Shown here one piece after another: positions 34,579 to 43,329 of a DNA stretch of 64,000 nucleotides; position 1 is the stretch's first letter; each line of letters opens with the position of its first letter. Source of the DNA: JACMLC01 sp963720235 (GTDB lineage: Bacteria > Acidobacteriota > Blastocatellia > Pyrinomonadales > Pyrinomonadaceae). Position numbers and translations under genes: made by a program. Under the pieces are notes generated by a model. The model did no database searches and had not been told where the DNA came from. It saw only the letters and a list, made by a program, of their open reading frames with translations. The stretch spans positions 5,270,001 to 5,334,000 of the forward strand of contig OY970389.1 of NCBI GenBank assembly GCA_963720235.1, read 5' to 3'.

Positions 34579-34599
34579 AGCTTGGCTCTTATCGCTCCT

Positions 34600-35514
34600 T
34601 TACGGTTTAAGATTCAACGCGCTCATGTCTATCTGATAAATTTTGCCCCAGCCGCGACTGAAGAAGAAATATTTTTTATCTGGCGAGACAAGCGGAGTGT
34701 ATTCATAATCGCTCGTATTAATCTTTGGGCCAAGACTCTGCGGCGCGCTCCACTTTCCGTCTTTGTTAAAACTGATAAAGAGGTCGCCCTCGCCGGCCCC
34801 CTTCGCGCGCTCAGCCGAATAGATGATAAAACTTTCGTCCGGGGCGATGTAAGGGTCTGCTTCGTTCTCGGCAGTATTGATGACATTGCCCAGATTTTCC
34901 GCAGCAGTATATTTGCCTTTGACCAGCCGCGAGCGATAGAGGTCGCCTTCGCCTAAGCCGCCCGCGCGGACTGAGCCAAAATAGATTGTCCCGTTTTTTG
35001 CGACGGCAGGATAATTATCATAGCCGTCGGAGTTGACCATTGGCCCAGGATTCTGCGGCGCGCTCCAACCGTCTTTAGTTTTCTCTACCATCCAGATATT
35101 AAAATCCTTCTTCTCCGAAGCAGCATCAACAGGTCTTCTGGAAGCAAAGAAAATTTTCTTGCCGTCGGGCGAGACGAAAGGCTCTTTGTCGAAATACTGA
35201 CCGGAGAAGGAAGCGACCTCAGCCGTGCTCCACTTGCCGTTCTCAAAGCGCGAGACAAAGATGTGCTCCATCTTGCGCTTGTCCAATCTTCTGGCAAAGA
35301 AAATAGTCTTGCCGTCCGGCATAAACGTTGGGCCATACTCTTCGCCGTCTATGTTAATGATGCCTTCTGCGAAAAGCTGCGGCTCACTGATGACCTGCGC
35401 GGAAGCATATGGAGACTTGTCCTTCTGGCCCTGTGTCACCGTAGAAGCGAAGATGACCAGAGAGATTGAAGAGAGCAGGATAAAGAAAACGAAAGCGCGT
35501 CGGTAAAGCTTCAC
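34600..35514 (-). CDS. Exported PD40/TolB-like beta-propeller protein
   Basis: 304 residues with a signal peptide (1-29). Repeated WD40-like PD40 units are visible: Met-Pro-Asp-Gly-Lys-Thr-Ile-Phe-Phe-Ala, Val-Ser-Pro-Asp-Gly-Lys-Lys-Ile-Phe-Phe-Ala, Val-Ala-Lys-Asn-Gly-Thr-Ile-Tyr-Phe, Ile-Ala-Pro-Asp-Glu-Ser-Phe-Ile and Val-Ser-Pro-Asp-Lys-Lys-Tyr. This matches the six-bladed propeller of TolB-like and OmpA-associated PD40 proteins. Periplasmic or surface binding role is likely; ligand unknown. Directly downstream of uvrA on the same strand (19 bp). Confidence 0.85.
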   Translation of the reverse strand: MKLYRRAFVFFILLSSISLVIFASTVTQGQKDKSPYASAQVISEPQLFAEGIINIDGEEYGPTFMPDGKTIFFARRLDKRKMEHIFVSRFENGKWSTAEVASFSGQYFDKEPFVSPDGKKIFFASRRPVDAASEKKDFNIWMVEKTKDGWSAPQNPGPMVNSDGYDNYPAVAKNGTIYFGSVRAGGLGEGDLYRSRLVKGKYTAAENLGNVINTAENEADPYIAPDESFIIYSAERAKGAGEGDLFISFNKDGKWSAPQSLGPKINTSDYEYTPLVSPDKKYFFFSRGWGKIYQIDMSALNLKP

Positions 35515-35533
35515 GAGGCATCCTCCTTAAAAT

Positions 35534-38392
35534 TTAGGCGACTTTCTTTGTGCCACTTTTCTTTCTTCCGTTCTGCGTTGAGACGTGACCATTGAGGAGC
35601 GGCTTGAGCGCGTGGCCCGTGTGCGACTTGCGTGTGCGCGCGACCTCTTCGGGCGTGCCTGCGGCGACGAGGCGTCCGCCGTGCGAGCCGCCTTCCGGGC
35701 CGAGGTCTATGATGTAGTCCGCAGATTTGATGACATCCAAATTATGTTCAATGATGATGACAGTGTTGCCAAGCGAAACCAAACGTTGCAGCACATCAAG
35801 GAGTTTATGCACATCTGCGAAGTGCAAGCCCGTTGTCGGCTCGTCAAGAATATAAATCGTTCGGCCCGTCGCGCGTTTGGATAATTCTTTAGAGAGCTTG
35901 ATGCGCTGCGCTTCGCCGCCCGAAAGCGTGGTCGCGGATTGGCCCAGCTTGATATAGCCGAGACCGACATCAAGGAGCGTTTGCAGCTTCTGCTTTATCT
36001 GCGGAATATTTTCAAGGAGCGGCAGAGCCTCTTCGACTGTCGTATCAAGAAGCTCTGCGATTGATTTGCCTTTGTATTTCACGGACAGCGTTTCGCGGTT
36101 GTAACGCGCGCCGCGACAGACATCGCAGAGGACATAAACATCCGGCAAAAAATTCATCTCAATGCGCTTCATGCCATCGCCCTCGCAGGCTTCGCAGCGT
36201 CCGCCCTTGACGTTGAACGAGAAGCGACCGGGCTTGTATCCGCGCTCTCTGGATTCCGGCAGCATCGCATACAACTCGCGTATCGGCGTAAAGAGTCCTG
36301 TGTAAGTCGCAGGATTCGAGCGCGGCGTGCGTCCGATGGGCGACTGGTCAATCTCAATTACTTTGTCTATGTGCGTCAAACCTTCTATCTCGCGGAACTC
36401 GCCGGGCTCTGTCAGAGAGCCGTAGAGATGTTGGGCCAGCGCGCGATAGAGTATGTCGTCAACCAAAGTTGATTTTCCAGAACCAGAAACGCCGGTCACA
36501 ACCGTCAGCAGGCCCAGAGGAAATGTGACATCTATGTCTTTGAGATTGTTTGCCTGCGCGCCGCGCACAGTAATAGCTTTGCCATTCGGCGTGCGCCTTT
36601 GTTCAGGCACAGCAATCTTCAACTTGCCGCAAACATAAAGACCTGTCACGGATTCAGGATTACATGAAACTTCTTCGGGCGTGCCTGTCGCTACGACTTC
36701 GCCGCCATGCGCGCCCGCGCCCGGCCCAAGGTCAACGACATAATCCGCGCGATTGATAGTCTCTTCATCATGTTCTACGACGAGCACAGTGTTTCCCAAA
36801 TCGCGCAGCGCGCAGAGCGTTCCCAAAAGTTTTTGATTGTCGCGCGGGTGCAGACCGATGGAAGGCTCGTCCAAAACGTAGAGCACGCCGCGCAGTTGCG
36901 AGCCAATCTGTGTGGCGAGGCGTATGCGCTGGCCCTCGCCGCCGGAGAGCGTGGAGGAAGTGCGGTCAAGCGTGATATATCCAAGCCCGACAGTTTCCAG
37001 AAAGCGCAGACGGTTCTTTATCTCACGCAGGACAAGACCCGCAATCTGCTCTTCCCTGTCATTGAGTTTGACTTTATCAAAGGCTGCAATCGCATCTTCA
37101 ATCGGCATAGAAGTGTAATCGGCTATGCCGCGCCCGCCGAGCTTGACGGCGAGTGATTCCGGTTGCAGGCGACGGCCATGACAATCCGGGCAGGTGATTG
37201 GCGACACCATCTCTTCCAGAGCGAGACGAACTTTTTCCGATGGCGCATCATTCATGCGCTCGCGCAAGTGGCGGACTGCTCCCTTCCAATCGCTCTGGTA
37301 AGTGTAAAGCCCTTGACGAAAAGTGAGCGGCGCATCGAGGCCAAAGAAAAATGCATCGCGCACTTCTTTCGGCAACTCTATGAAAGGAATGCTGGTCTCA
37401 ATGTTGAAATGCTTGACGACTGCGACGAGCGCGTTCTTCAAGTAAAGAGTGCCTTGCTTGTCGTCCGCGCCCATGAAAGAGATTTTGTCTGCGGGCTCAG
37501 TCGCATCAGGAATTATTTTCGCGGGGTCAACTTCGAGCACAGTGCCGAGACCGTGACATCGTTTGCATGCGCCGTAAGCGGAGTTGAAAGAGAACGAGCG
37601 CGGCTCAAGCGGCGGCACGTTGATGCCGCAGTTGACGCAGGCCATGCGCTCTGAATAGAGCTTCTCTTCGCCGTCCACGACGGCCACGAGCACCGCGCCG
37701 CCTGTCAGCTTCAAAGCTGTGCGAACGGATTCCGAAAGTCTTTCATTGATGCCCGGCTTGATTAAGAGCCTGTCAACGACGGCTTCGATAGTGTGATTGC
37801 GCCGCTTGTCAAGGCGTATCTCTTCATTGAGAGACAGAAGCTCTTTATCCACACGCGCGCGCAAAAATCCGTCTTTGGCAAGCTTCTCAAGCTCCTTCTT
37901 AAACTCTCCTTTTCGACCGCGCACAATCGGCGCAAGAATCATCACGCGCTCGCCTTCCGGCAGAGAGAGAACCCCTGAGACAATCTGCTCGACGCTCTGC
38001 CGCGTAATCTGCGCGCCGCAGATTTGACAGTGCGGCTGGCCTATGGAAGAGAAGAGCAGGCGCAGGTAATCGTAAACCTCTGTCACTGTGCCGACGGTTG
38101 AGCGCGGGCTGCGCGAGACTGTTTTCTGTTCGATAGAGATGGCAGGCGAGAGGCCGTCAACCGAATCCACATCCGGCTTTTCCAGTTGGTCCAGAAACTG
38201 GCGCGCATAGGCCGAGAGCGATTCGACATAACGACGCTGCCCTTCGGCGTAAATCGTGTCAAAAGCGAGAGAGGATTTGCCGGAGCCTGAGAGCCCTGTG
38301 ATGACCGTCAGGCGGTCGCGCGGAATCTCTACGTTGATGTTCTTGAGATTATGCTGGCGCGCTCCGCGCACTGTAATGCGATCGATTGCCAT
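35534..38392 (-). CDS. uvrA: Excinuclease ABC subunit A
   Basis: Damage-recognition ATPase of nucleotide excision repair, 952 residues, normal length. Two ABC modules with Walker A Gly-Leu-Ser-Gly-Ser-Gly-Lys-Ser-Ser (near 33) and Gly-Val-Ser-Gly-Ser-Gly-Lys-Ser-Thr. Cys4 zinc modules are present (Cys-x2-Cys...Cys-x2-Cys near 260-285 and Cys-Glu-Ala-Cys...Cys-Asp-Val-Cys near 745-770), as are two Leu-Ser-Gly-Gly-Glu signatures and Asp-Glu-Pro Walker B sites. N-terminal Val-Arg-Gly-Ala-Arg-Gln-His-Asn-Leu-Lys is typical. No truncation seen. Confidence 0.97.
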   Translation of the reverse strand: MAIDRITVRGARQHNLKNINVEIPRDRLTVITGLSGSGKSSLAFDTIYAEGQRRYVESLSAYARQFLDQLEKPDVDSVDGLSPAISIEQKTVSRSPRSTVGTVTEVYDYLRLLFSSIGQPHCQICGAQITRQSVEQIVSGVLSLPEGERVMILAPIVRGRKGEFKKELEKLAKDGFLRARVDKELLSLNEEIRLDKRRNHTIEAVVDRLLIKPGINERLSESVRTALKLTGGAVLVAVVDGEEKLYSERMACVNCGINVPPLEPRSFSFNSAYGACKRCHGLGTVLEVDPAKIIPDATEPADKISFMGADDKQGTLYLKNALVAVVKHFNIETSIPFIELPKEVRDAFFFGLDAPLTFRQGLYTYQSDWKGAVRHLRERMNDAPSEKVRLALEEMVSPITCPDCHGRRLQPESLAVKLGGRGIADYTSMPIEDAIAAFDKVKLNDREEQIAGLVLREIKNRLRFLETVGLGYITLDRTSSTLSGGEGQRIRLATQIGSQLRGVLYVLDEPSIGLHPRDNQKLLGTLCALRDLGNTVLVVEHDEETINRADYVVDLGPGAGAHGGEVVATGTPEEVSCNPESVTGLYVCGKLKIAVPEQRRTPNGKAITVRGAQANNLKDIDVTFPLGLLTVVTGVSGSGKSTLVDDILYRALAQHLYGSLTEPGEFREIEGLTHIDKVIEIDQSPIGRTPRSNPATYTGLFTPIRELYAMLPESRERGYKPGRFSFNVKGGRCEACEGDGMKRIEMNFLPDVYVLCDVCRGARYNRETLSVKYKGKSIAELLDTTVEEALPLLENIPQIKQKLQTLLDVGLGYIKLGQSATTLSGGEAQRIKLSKELSKRATGRTIYILDEPTTGLHFADVHKLLDVLQRLVSLGNTVIIIEHNLDVIKSADYIIDLGPEGGSHGGRLVAAGTPEEVARTRKSHTGHALKPLLNGHVSTQNGRKKSGTKKVA

Positions 38393-38768
38393 GAGCTTGA
38401 AAATATTCCACGTCCGCGATAGAGAAGAATTTCGGGAGATGCGGAACCTATGATTGTAGCCGAGCGGCGAACGTCCGGCAAGTTGAGCGGAAATTAATCT
38501 TGCTTTCAGTTAACCCGCGTGTATAATCCGCGTGTCCCGAAATGAAGCAACGCGCTCACAGCTAAACCCCGAACCGGCAGCTATTTCCGTTATCCGCATA
38601 GATTTTAAGAGAACTCAATTTTGGCATCTCATCATTGACAGCTTTCTGCCGTAAACGATACCTCTTCTAAAGTCATCAAGCTCTAAGGCAAGTCAGACAG
38701 ATTTTCCGGCAGGCAATTATTTCTCTCTGAAGATAAGCCGTTTCGCATTCGAGACCAACGGAGGCCAC
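38393..38768 (+). other. Gene-free stretch upstream of the 38769 gene
   Basis: 376 bp between divergent uvrA and the membrane protein gene. It contains one good promoter (38500-38527) and about 235 nt of transcribed leader. I see no ORF with a ribosome-binding site, no strong hairpin and no recognisable riboswitch. The uvrA promoter should also lie here; no clear LexA box was found. Confidence 0.6.
38500..38527 (+). promoter_or_regulatory. Sigma-70 promoter
   Basis: TTGCTT, a 16-bp spacer and a perfect TATAAT. Transcription would start near 38534 toward the membrane protein gene, leaving a long leader. Confidence 0.55.
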
Positions 38769-40106
38769 ATGAGCGAAGAAATTAACGAAACACCACTGGC
38801 AGGTACGAAGCAGGAAACGAGGCAAGACATTTCATCCGAGTCGAGCCAGGAACATGAAGCCTTCTTCAAAAAGGTCGGGCGATGGAAAGTGCCTGAGTAC
38901 GCGAACATCTTTTTCGACGGTTTGTATAGCGAATATCGCGCGATGGCTGCGGAGCATGTGGATGAAGAGGTAAAGAAAAATCTGGCGGCGTTGGCTCCGA
39001 GGTTAGAGGAGATACGGCAGAAGAGACTGCAAGGCGATCTGAGTTGGAATGACGTTTACGAATTTGACCTCGCGCTGCTGGCAATGATGCCCGCCAAAGA
39101 CCTTGTGCGGAAAGCTTATGACATGCGCGCCAAGTACAGGAGCATCGCTGGCCCGAAAGATTACGACGCTTATATCGCTTCCAAGCCGCCAGACCTGACG
39201 GCGGTTGACAGCCATGCTCAGGATGATTCGCCGGACGCGCCTGTCGTCACGGTCGAAACTCTGCGCGCCGACACCAGATATTTATTGAAGCAGTTTTATC
39301 TGCACTACGCCTTCCTGCCATACCGCGAAGGCTTCCGCGACGAACTCACACGACGCGCGCGAAATACGACCTTCATCATCATCGGCATCACAGTCATCTT
39401 AACCGCCTTCGAGTATCTCATCAGTCAGATTTCGCATAAGTACAACATCGAGCTGAACTACGGCTCTGTGGTGGTGGTCGTCATCTTTGCGGGAGTGATA
39501 GGCGGTTGCGTCAGCATGCTGCAACGCATTCAGAGCGCGCCGGGCGAGGGCGATGCGCTCTACAACCTGGCTGCGTTGTCGCATGGCTGGAAAGGCATCT
39601 CGCTCTCGCCTTTGTATGGAGGAATTTTTGCGACCTTGCTCTTTATCCTCTTCTCGGCAGGCATTCTCAAGGGAACAATTTTTCCAGTGATAACGACGAC
39701 CTTCAAACCTCTCCCGACTGCTGAGTCAAGAAAGAGTAATGAAGGAGCGCAGACAAACAGCAATGCAAATGTTAGCTCTGAGACTATAGCGAATCAGGCT
39801 GCAATCAACAGCAATAATTCAAATTCCAATCAGAGCATATCGCCATCGCCATCACCCGCGCAGGCTGTCGCGGCTGCATCACCAACGCCATCGGCAACAC
39901 CGTCGCCAACACCATCGCAGCAAACGTCAGCCTCGTCGGACATCTCTTTCAAAGGATTCTTGCAGGGAACTCATCCAGATAGCGGAGTCAGCTATGCTTT
40001 GTTAGTCGTCTGGTCTTTCATCGCCGGATTCGCAGAGCGTCTCGTGCCGGACACGCTCAATCGTCTTGTCACCAAAAATGAATCAATACAGGGAACAGGC
40101 ACTTAG
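38769..40106 (+). CDS. Four-helix membrane protein of unknown function
   Basis: 445 residues; GGAGG four bases before the ATG. A soluble helical N-terminal part (1-195) is followed by membrane helices at about 200-218, 235-252, 283-303 and 412-430. Between the last two lies a low-complexity Asn/Ser then Pro/Ser/Thr linker (about 325-395). Conserved-looking pieces are Phe-Ala-Gly-Val-Ile-Gly-Gly-Cys-Val-Ser-Met-Leu-Gln-Arg after helix 2 and Phe-Ala-Glu-Arg-Leu-Val-Pro-Asp-Thr-Leu-Asn-Arg-Leu at the end. No catalytic motif recognised. Monocistronic, with its own promoter and a hairpin downstream. Confidence 0.75.
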   Translation: MSEEINETPLAGTKQETRQDISSESSQEHEAFFKKVGRWKVPEYANIFFDGLYSEYRAMAAEHVDEEVKKNLAALAPRLEEIRQKRLQGDLSWNDVYEFDLALLAMMPAKDLVRKAYDMRAKYRSIAGPKDYDAYIASKPPDLTAVDSHAQDDSPDAPVVTVETLRADTRYLLKQFYLHYAFLPYREGFRDELTRRARNTTFIIIGITVILTAFEYLISQISHKYNIELNYGSVVVVVIFAGVIGGCVSMLQRIQSAPGEGDALYNLAALSHGWKGISLSPLYGGIFATLLFILFSAGILKGTIFPVITTTFKPLPTAESRKSNEGAQTNSNANVSSETIANQAAINSNNSNSNQSISPSPSPAQAVAAASPTPSATPSPTPSQQTSASSDISFKGFLQGTHPDSGVSYALLVVWSFIAGFAERLVPDTLNRLVTKNESIQGTGT

Positions 40107-40127
40107 CAGTTTTGATATATACGAAAG

Positions 40128-40232
40128 AAGTTCCCGCTGGTGGCGCAAAGGCGCAAAGAAAGCACGCAAGATAAATAGTTACTCAACTCCTTCGCGCCTT
40201 CTTTGCGTCTTTGCGCCACCAGCGGGAAACTT
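40128..40232. repeat. Hairpin with GGCGCAAA-type repeat arms and T-rich tail
   Basis: Left arm begins AAGTTCCCGCTGGTGGCGCA and the right arm ends with its complement, the two matching over about 40 bp with few mismatches; the unit is GGCGCAAA/GACGCAAA. A T-rich run follows, so it can terminate the 38769 transcript. Shares its core with the elements at 21362 and 62588. Confidence 0.87.
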
Positions 40233-40272
40233 GTTTTTCTTTTCCCTCTTTTGAACCTGACAACGCCTTATC

Positions 40273-40302
40273 TTGACACTCTTCGCGGGCGGGTTCTACA
40301 CT
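40273..40302 (+). promoter_or_regulatory. Sigma-70 promoter for pgsA
   Basis: Perfect TTGACA, an 18-bp spacer and TACACT, 66 bp before the GTG start of pgsA. Confidence 0.6.
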
Positions 40303-40367
40303 TTCGTGCAGCATAAAAATCTTTGCTCAAACTGGCGGCTCGAAAGTAAGAGGAGTGTAAGAGGGAA

Positions 40368-41117
40368 GTGAATCTTCCAAATACATTAACGCTGTCGCGC
40401 ATCTTTATCGTGCCGCTTCTCGTCGTGGTTCTGCTGACGCCTTTTTCCGAAAAATTCGGTGTCCCGCGTCACATTCTCGGAGTCATGATTTTTCTGGCCG
40501 CCGCGCTGACGGATTATCTGGACGGACGCATCGCGCGCAGCCGCGATCAGGTCTCGCGCCTCGGCAAACTCTTAGACCCTATTGCAGACAAGCTGCTTAT
40601 CTCAGCCGCGCTTATCTCGCTGGTCGAGAATCGTCTGGCTCCGGCGTGGGCTGTGGTGATTATTGTCGGGAGAGAGTTTGCTGTCTCAGGCTTGCGCTCG
40701 ATTGCTGCGGCGGACGGCGTGGTTATCTCGGCCTCTAAGATGGGCAAGTTTAAGATGCTGACGCAGGTGGTGACGGTCGCGCTGCTGATTGTGTCGAGCG
40801 CATCGGGGCAGCCGCCCGTGACAAACTTCGGCCAGCCTTTCCCGGCCATACAATTCTGGACTGTCCCGGAGTTGCGCGACGCGCTCAATCATCTATTCGG
40901 AGCAGGCGACACGACAATGAATGATTGGCGCGTACTGCTCTACACCTTAGGGCGCGCGATGCTCTGGGTCGTAGTGCTCTCGGCTTGCTTCTCTATGTAC
41001 GGATATTTTCGCGCCTTCTATAGATCCGTAGTCGAACAGCGCGAGGCCGCACGTGCGGTCAAGTTGGATTCCAAATCGCCTGTCCCGCAGCCAAGCAATA
41101 AAGCATCTCTAGGTTAA
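40368..41117 (+). CDS. pgsA: CDP-diacylglycerol-glycerol-3-phosphate 3-phosphatidyltransferase
   Basis: Makes phosphatidylglycerophosphate, the committed step to phosphatidylglycerol and cardiolipin, in the inner membrane. 249 residues, GTG start with a GAGGG just upstream. The CDP-alcohol phosphotransferase motif is complete: Asp-Tyr-Leu-Asp-Gly-Arg-Ile-Ala-Arg, then Gly-Lys-Leu-Leu-Asp-Pro-Ile-Ala-Asp-Lys (about 45-73). Several membrane helices follow. The segment at about 150-185 is longer than in E. coli PgsA and hydrophilic, and the C-terminal tail (about 225-249) is polar. Confidence 0.93.
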   Translation: MNLPNTLTLSRIFIVPLLVVVLLTPFSEKFGVPRHILGVMIFLAAALTDYLDGRIARSRDQVSRLGKLLDPIADKLLISAALISLVENRLAPAWAVVIIVGREFAVSGLRSIAAADGVVISASKMGKFKMLTQVVTVALLIVSSASGQPPVTNFGQPFPAIQFWTVPELRDALNHLFGAGDTTMNDWRVLLYTLGRAMLWVVVLSACFSMYGYFRAFYRSVVEQREAARAVKLDSKSPVPQPSNKASLG

Positions 41118-41158
41118 TTCAAGCAAGAGAGTTTTAGCCGCGAGTTCGGCTTTGAGCA

Positions 41159-42202
41159 TCAGGGAGCAAATAAGCTTGTCATAGTGTTATCAAATTGATT
41201 GCCCCAATGCACTGCCGCCATCCCTCCCGTGCTGTAATTAACATAAAAAATAGTTCTCCCGATAGTCGGGTCCGGGGTCTGGTCACGGCGGCTCACGGCG
41301 TGATCTGTTTTACCGTCGCCGTCGTAATCTCCGGGAATGGGGCTGTCCTGGCCCGCGGTGCCAAAGTGCAGCGCGCGATCCACGCCCGTCGAGCTTTCTC
41401 GCCAGTACCAGAATCCCACGTCCGCAGCAGGAAAGCGGCGACGCCAGATTGCGACATCGGTTTTCCTGTCGCCATCAAAATCTCCAGAAATAATATCGTC
41501 CGTCTCATAGTTGCCGAAGACTTCTGACTGAACCACGCCATCGGAGCTTCTGAGGTAGAAGAAAGTGTTCGGATAAGGCCAGCCTAAGTGTTTGCGATAA
41601 ATAGCAAGGTCAGCTTTGCCGTCGCCGTCATAATCGCCGCGCAGTGGAACATCCTGGTTTTTGCCGAACTCCACGGAGCGTATCTGCCCCGTCCGGCTCT
41701 CCAGAATCCGCCAGACCAAATAAAAACCGTTGCTGTCTAATCTCGCTTGCGCAGGGTCAGCCTTGCCGTCGCCGTCATAGTCCTGCGTCATGTCTGCGTG
41801 TTTAAATCCATCAAGCTGTTTGGCTTGCACTGTATTGCTCTCGCTCGCCAAATAATACAAAATCAGAGGATTGGCGCCGAGGCGATAGACTGCAATATCG
41901 CACTTCCCATCACCATCATAGTCTTCCGGCATGACGCGATCTACGAGGGTGGAAGCGACGCCGAACTGCTGCGCCATAAAGCCGCCCGAACTGAGCAAGA
42001 CATACCACTCCATTGTAGGTGTCGGGAGAAGTTCGGTGCGCCGCCGCACCACCACATAATCCGTCATGCCGTCGCCGTCAAAATCGAGCACGGCTTTGGC
42101 AGCAGCCATCGGCGCAGATGCGCCGGTCAAGGCGATGAGAATGAATAAGCAGAGCATGGCTCTGCCAGTGCGGCTGTTTTTTGAAAGTGATGCTGTTTGC
42201 AT
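41159..42202 (-). CDS. Secreted FG-GAP/VCBS repeat protein
   Basis: 347 residues: signal peptide (1-35) and then only FG-GAP/VCBS units, about six, each with an Asp-Tyr-Asp-Gly-Asp-Gly-Lys-type calcium loop and a Gly-Gln/Gly-Asn-x-Asp return. Probably one beta-propeller of the integrin-alpha type. It resembles the C-terminal tail of the S8 protease at 9159 but has no enzymatic domain. GAGG lies six bases before the ATG. Lies 19 bp after the zinc-ribbon gene on the same strand, so probably cotranscribed. Ligand unknown. Confidence 0.88.
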   Translation of the reverse strand: MQTASLSKNSRTGRAMLCLFILIALTGASAPMAAAKAVLDFDGDGMTDYVVVRRRTELLPTPTMEWYVLLSSGGFMAQQFGVASTLVDRVMPEDYDGDGKCDIAVYRLGANPLILYYLASESNTVQAKQLDGFKHADMTQDYDGDGKADPAQARLDSNGFYLVWRILESRTGQIRSVEFGKNQDVPLRGDYDGDGKADLAIYRKHLGWPYPNTFFYLRSSDGVVQSEVFGNYETDDIISGDFDGDRKTDVAIWRRRFPAADVGFWYWRESSTGVDRALHFGTAGQDSPIPGDYDGDGKTDHAVSRRDQTPDPTIGRTIFYVNYSTGGMAAVHWGNQFDNTMTSLFAP

Positions 42203-42221
42203 TTTTTACCTCTTCGGTTTT

Positions 42222-43214
42222 TTAGCGATAAGCGGGAGCGTACATCGGCGGCGGCGTGTCCTCTGTGCTGTATGGTCTCTCGTAAGGATTTGCGGGACGC
42301 TCCTGATTGAGCGGCGGGTCGTAGGCTGTCGCGGCCATCCCGCCTTTCTTTGCGCCGCGTATGAATTGCTCTTCGGAAGAGAGATAGAAAGAGCGACTGC
42401 CAGTGTCGCTGTCCTTCGTCGGCGTCGCCAGCACTTCAAAGGTCGTGCCGTCTGTTTTGATTTCAAAGCGATAGTTGTACTTCACACCGCGCGCGAGCGA
42501 AGCATCAATCAGTCCTGCCGTGAGCAACTCCTGCATCGTGCCGTAATGCCCCGCGCCGCTAGTGGATTGATAAACCTCTTCGGCTGAGGAGAGCGTGCGC
42601 AAGTTCCTGATAGCAGCCGCTTCATTCGCAGCGCGGCGCGAAGCCAGCAGATTCGGAATCGCAATCGCCGCGATGATGCCGATGTACAGAAAAGAGAAAA
42701 CAGAAAGCACTATGCCCGCGATGGCAAAGCCCTGACCGCCGTATTCCATCGGCTGCTTTTTAGCTTTGACAAGCGCGACGATGCCGAGCGTGAGTCCTGT
42801 AATCGTTCCTAAGCCAAGCAGCCCGCAAGCCATGAAACTGATGATGCCGACGACCATCGAAGCGACGGCAAGCCCTGTCTTCTTCTGCGCCTCTGCATAA
42901 CCCGGATACGCATAGGACGACGGCCCGCCCTGATAACCGGCAGTGTTGTATTGCCATCCGTGCGCCTGCTCTCCATGAGAGCCATGCTGATTTTCGTAAG
43001 GCTGTTGCTCGTATGGCTGCTGCTCGTACTGTGGCGTCTCGTATTGCTGGTTTTGATACTGCTGATTTTCGTATTGCTGCTCGTATGGCGGGCTCTCTTG
43101 CGGCTGGTTGTCTGCCGCAGGCTCGCTGCCATGCAGGGAGAGGCGGCAACGTTTGCAGGCTTCTTCTGTGGCCCAGTTGAGCAGGCCGCAGTGCGGGCAT
43201 CTGATGCTTTTCAT
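42222..43214 (-). CDS. Zinc-ribbon / Gln-Tyr-rich / DUF4190 / pilin-like fusion membrane protein
   Basis: 330 residues. N-terminal zinc ribbon Cys-Pro-His-Cys...Cys-Lys-Arg-Cys (6-23), a repetitive Gln/Tyr/Glu/Asn segment (about 40-80), then a DUF4190-type helical hairpin (about 110-150) and a helix (about 165-190). Immediately after the last helix comes Ala-Ile-Ala-Ile-Pro-Asn-Leu-Leu-Ala-Ser-Arg-Arg-Ala-Ala-Asn-Glu-Ala, closely resembling the start of type IV major pilins, followed by a pilin-like globular domain with Leu-Arg-Thr-Leu-Ser-Ser-Ala-Glu-Glu. A prepilin peptidase site (Gly-Phe-Thr-x-x-Glu) is missing, so it is probably membrane-anchored and not assembled into a pilus. Confidence 0.78.
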   Translation of the reverse strand: MKSIRCPHCGLLNWATEEACKRCRLSLHGSEPAADNQPQESPPYEQQYENQQYQNQQYETPQYEQQPYEQQPYENQHGSHGEQAHGWQYNTAGYQGGPSSYAYPGYAEAQKKTGLAVASMVVGIISFMACGLLGLGTITGLTLGIVALVKAKKQPMEYGGQGFAIAGIVLSVFSFLYIGIIAAIAIPNLLASRRAANEAAAIRNLRTLSSAEEVYQSTSGAGHYGTMQELLTAGLIDASLARGVKYNYRFEIKTDGTTFEVLATPTKDSDTGSRSFYLSSEEQFIRGAKKGGMAATAYDPPLNQERPANPYERPYSTEDTPPPMYAPAYR

Positions 43215-43329
43215 AAGTCGGGAAACTCCTTAAAGGGGGATGTGAGCGGAGCTATTCAGGCTGGCGTGATGTGGAGATGAGCCGCAAGAGTTAACCCTTG
43301 CGGCCCATCTTTTGATTGAGTTTCTTTGA

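Noticed and set aside
39825..39945. Ser/Pro/Thr-rich repeated DNA as an intergenic repeat
   Set aside because: It is the low-complexity linker of the membrane protein at 38769, in frame throughout.
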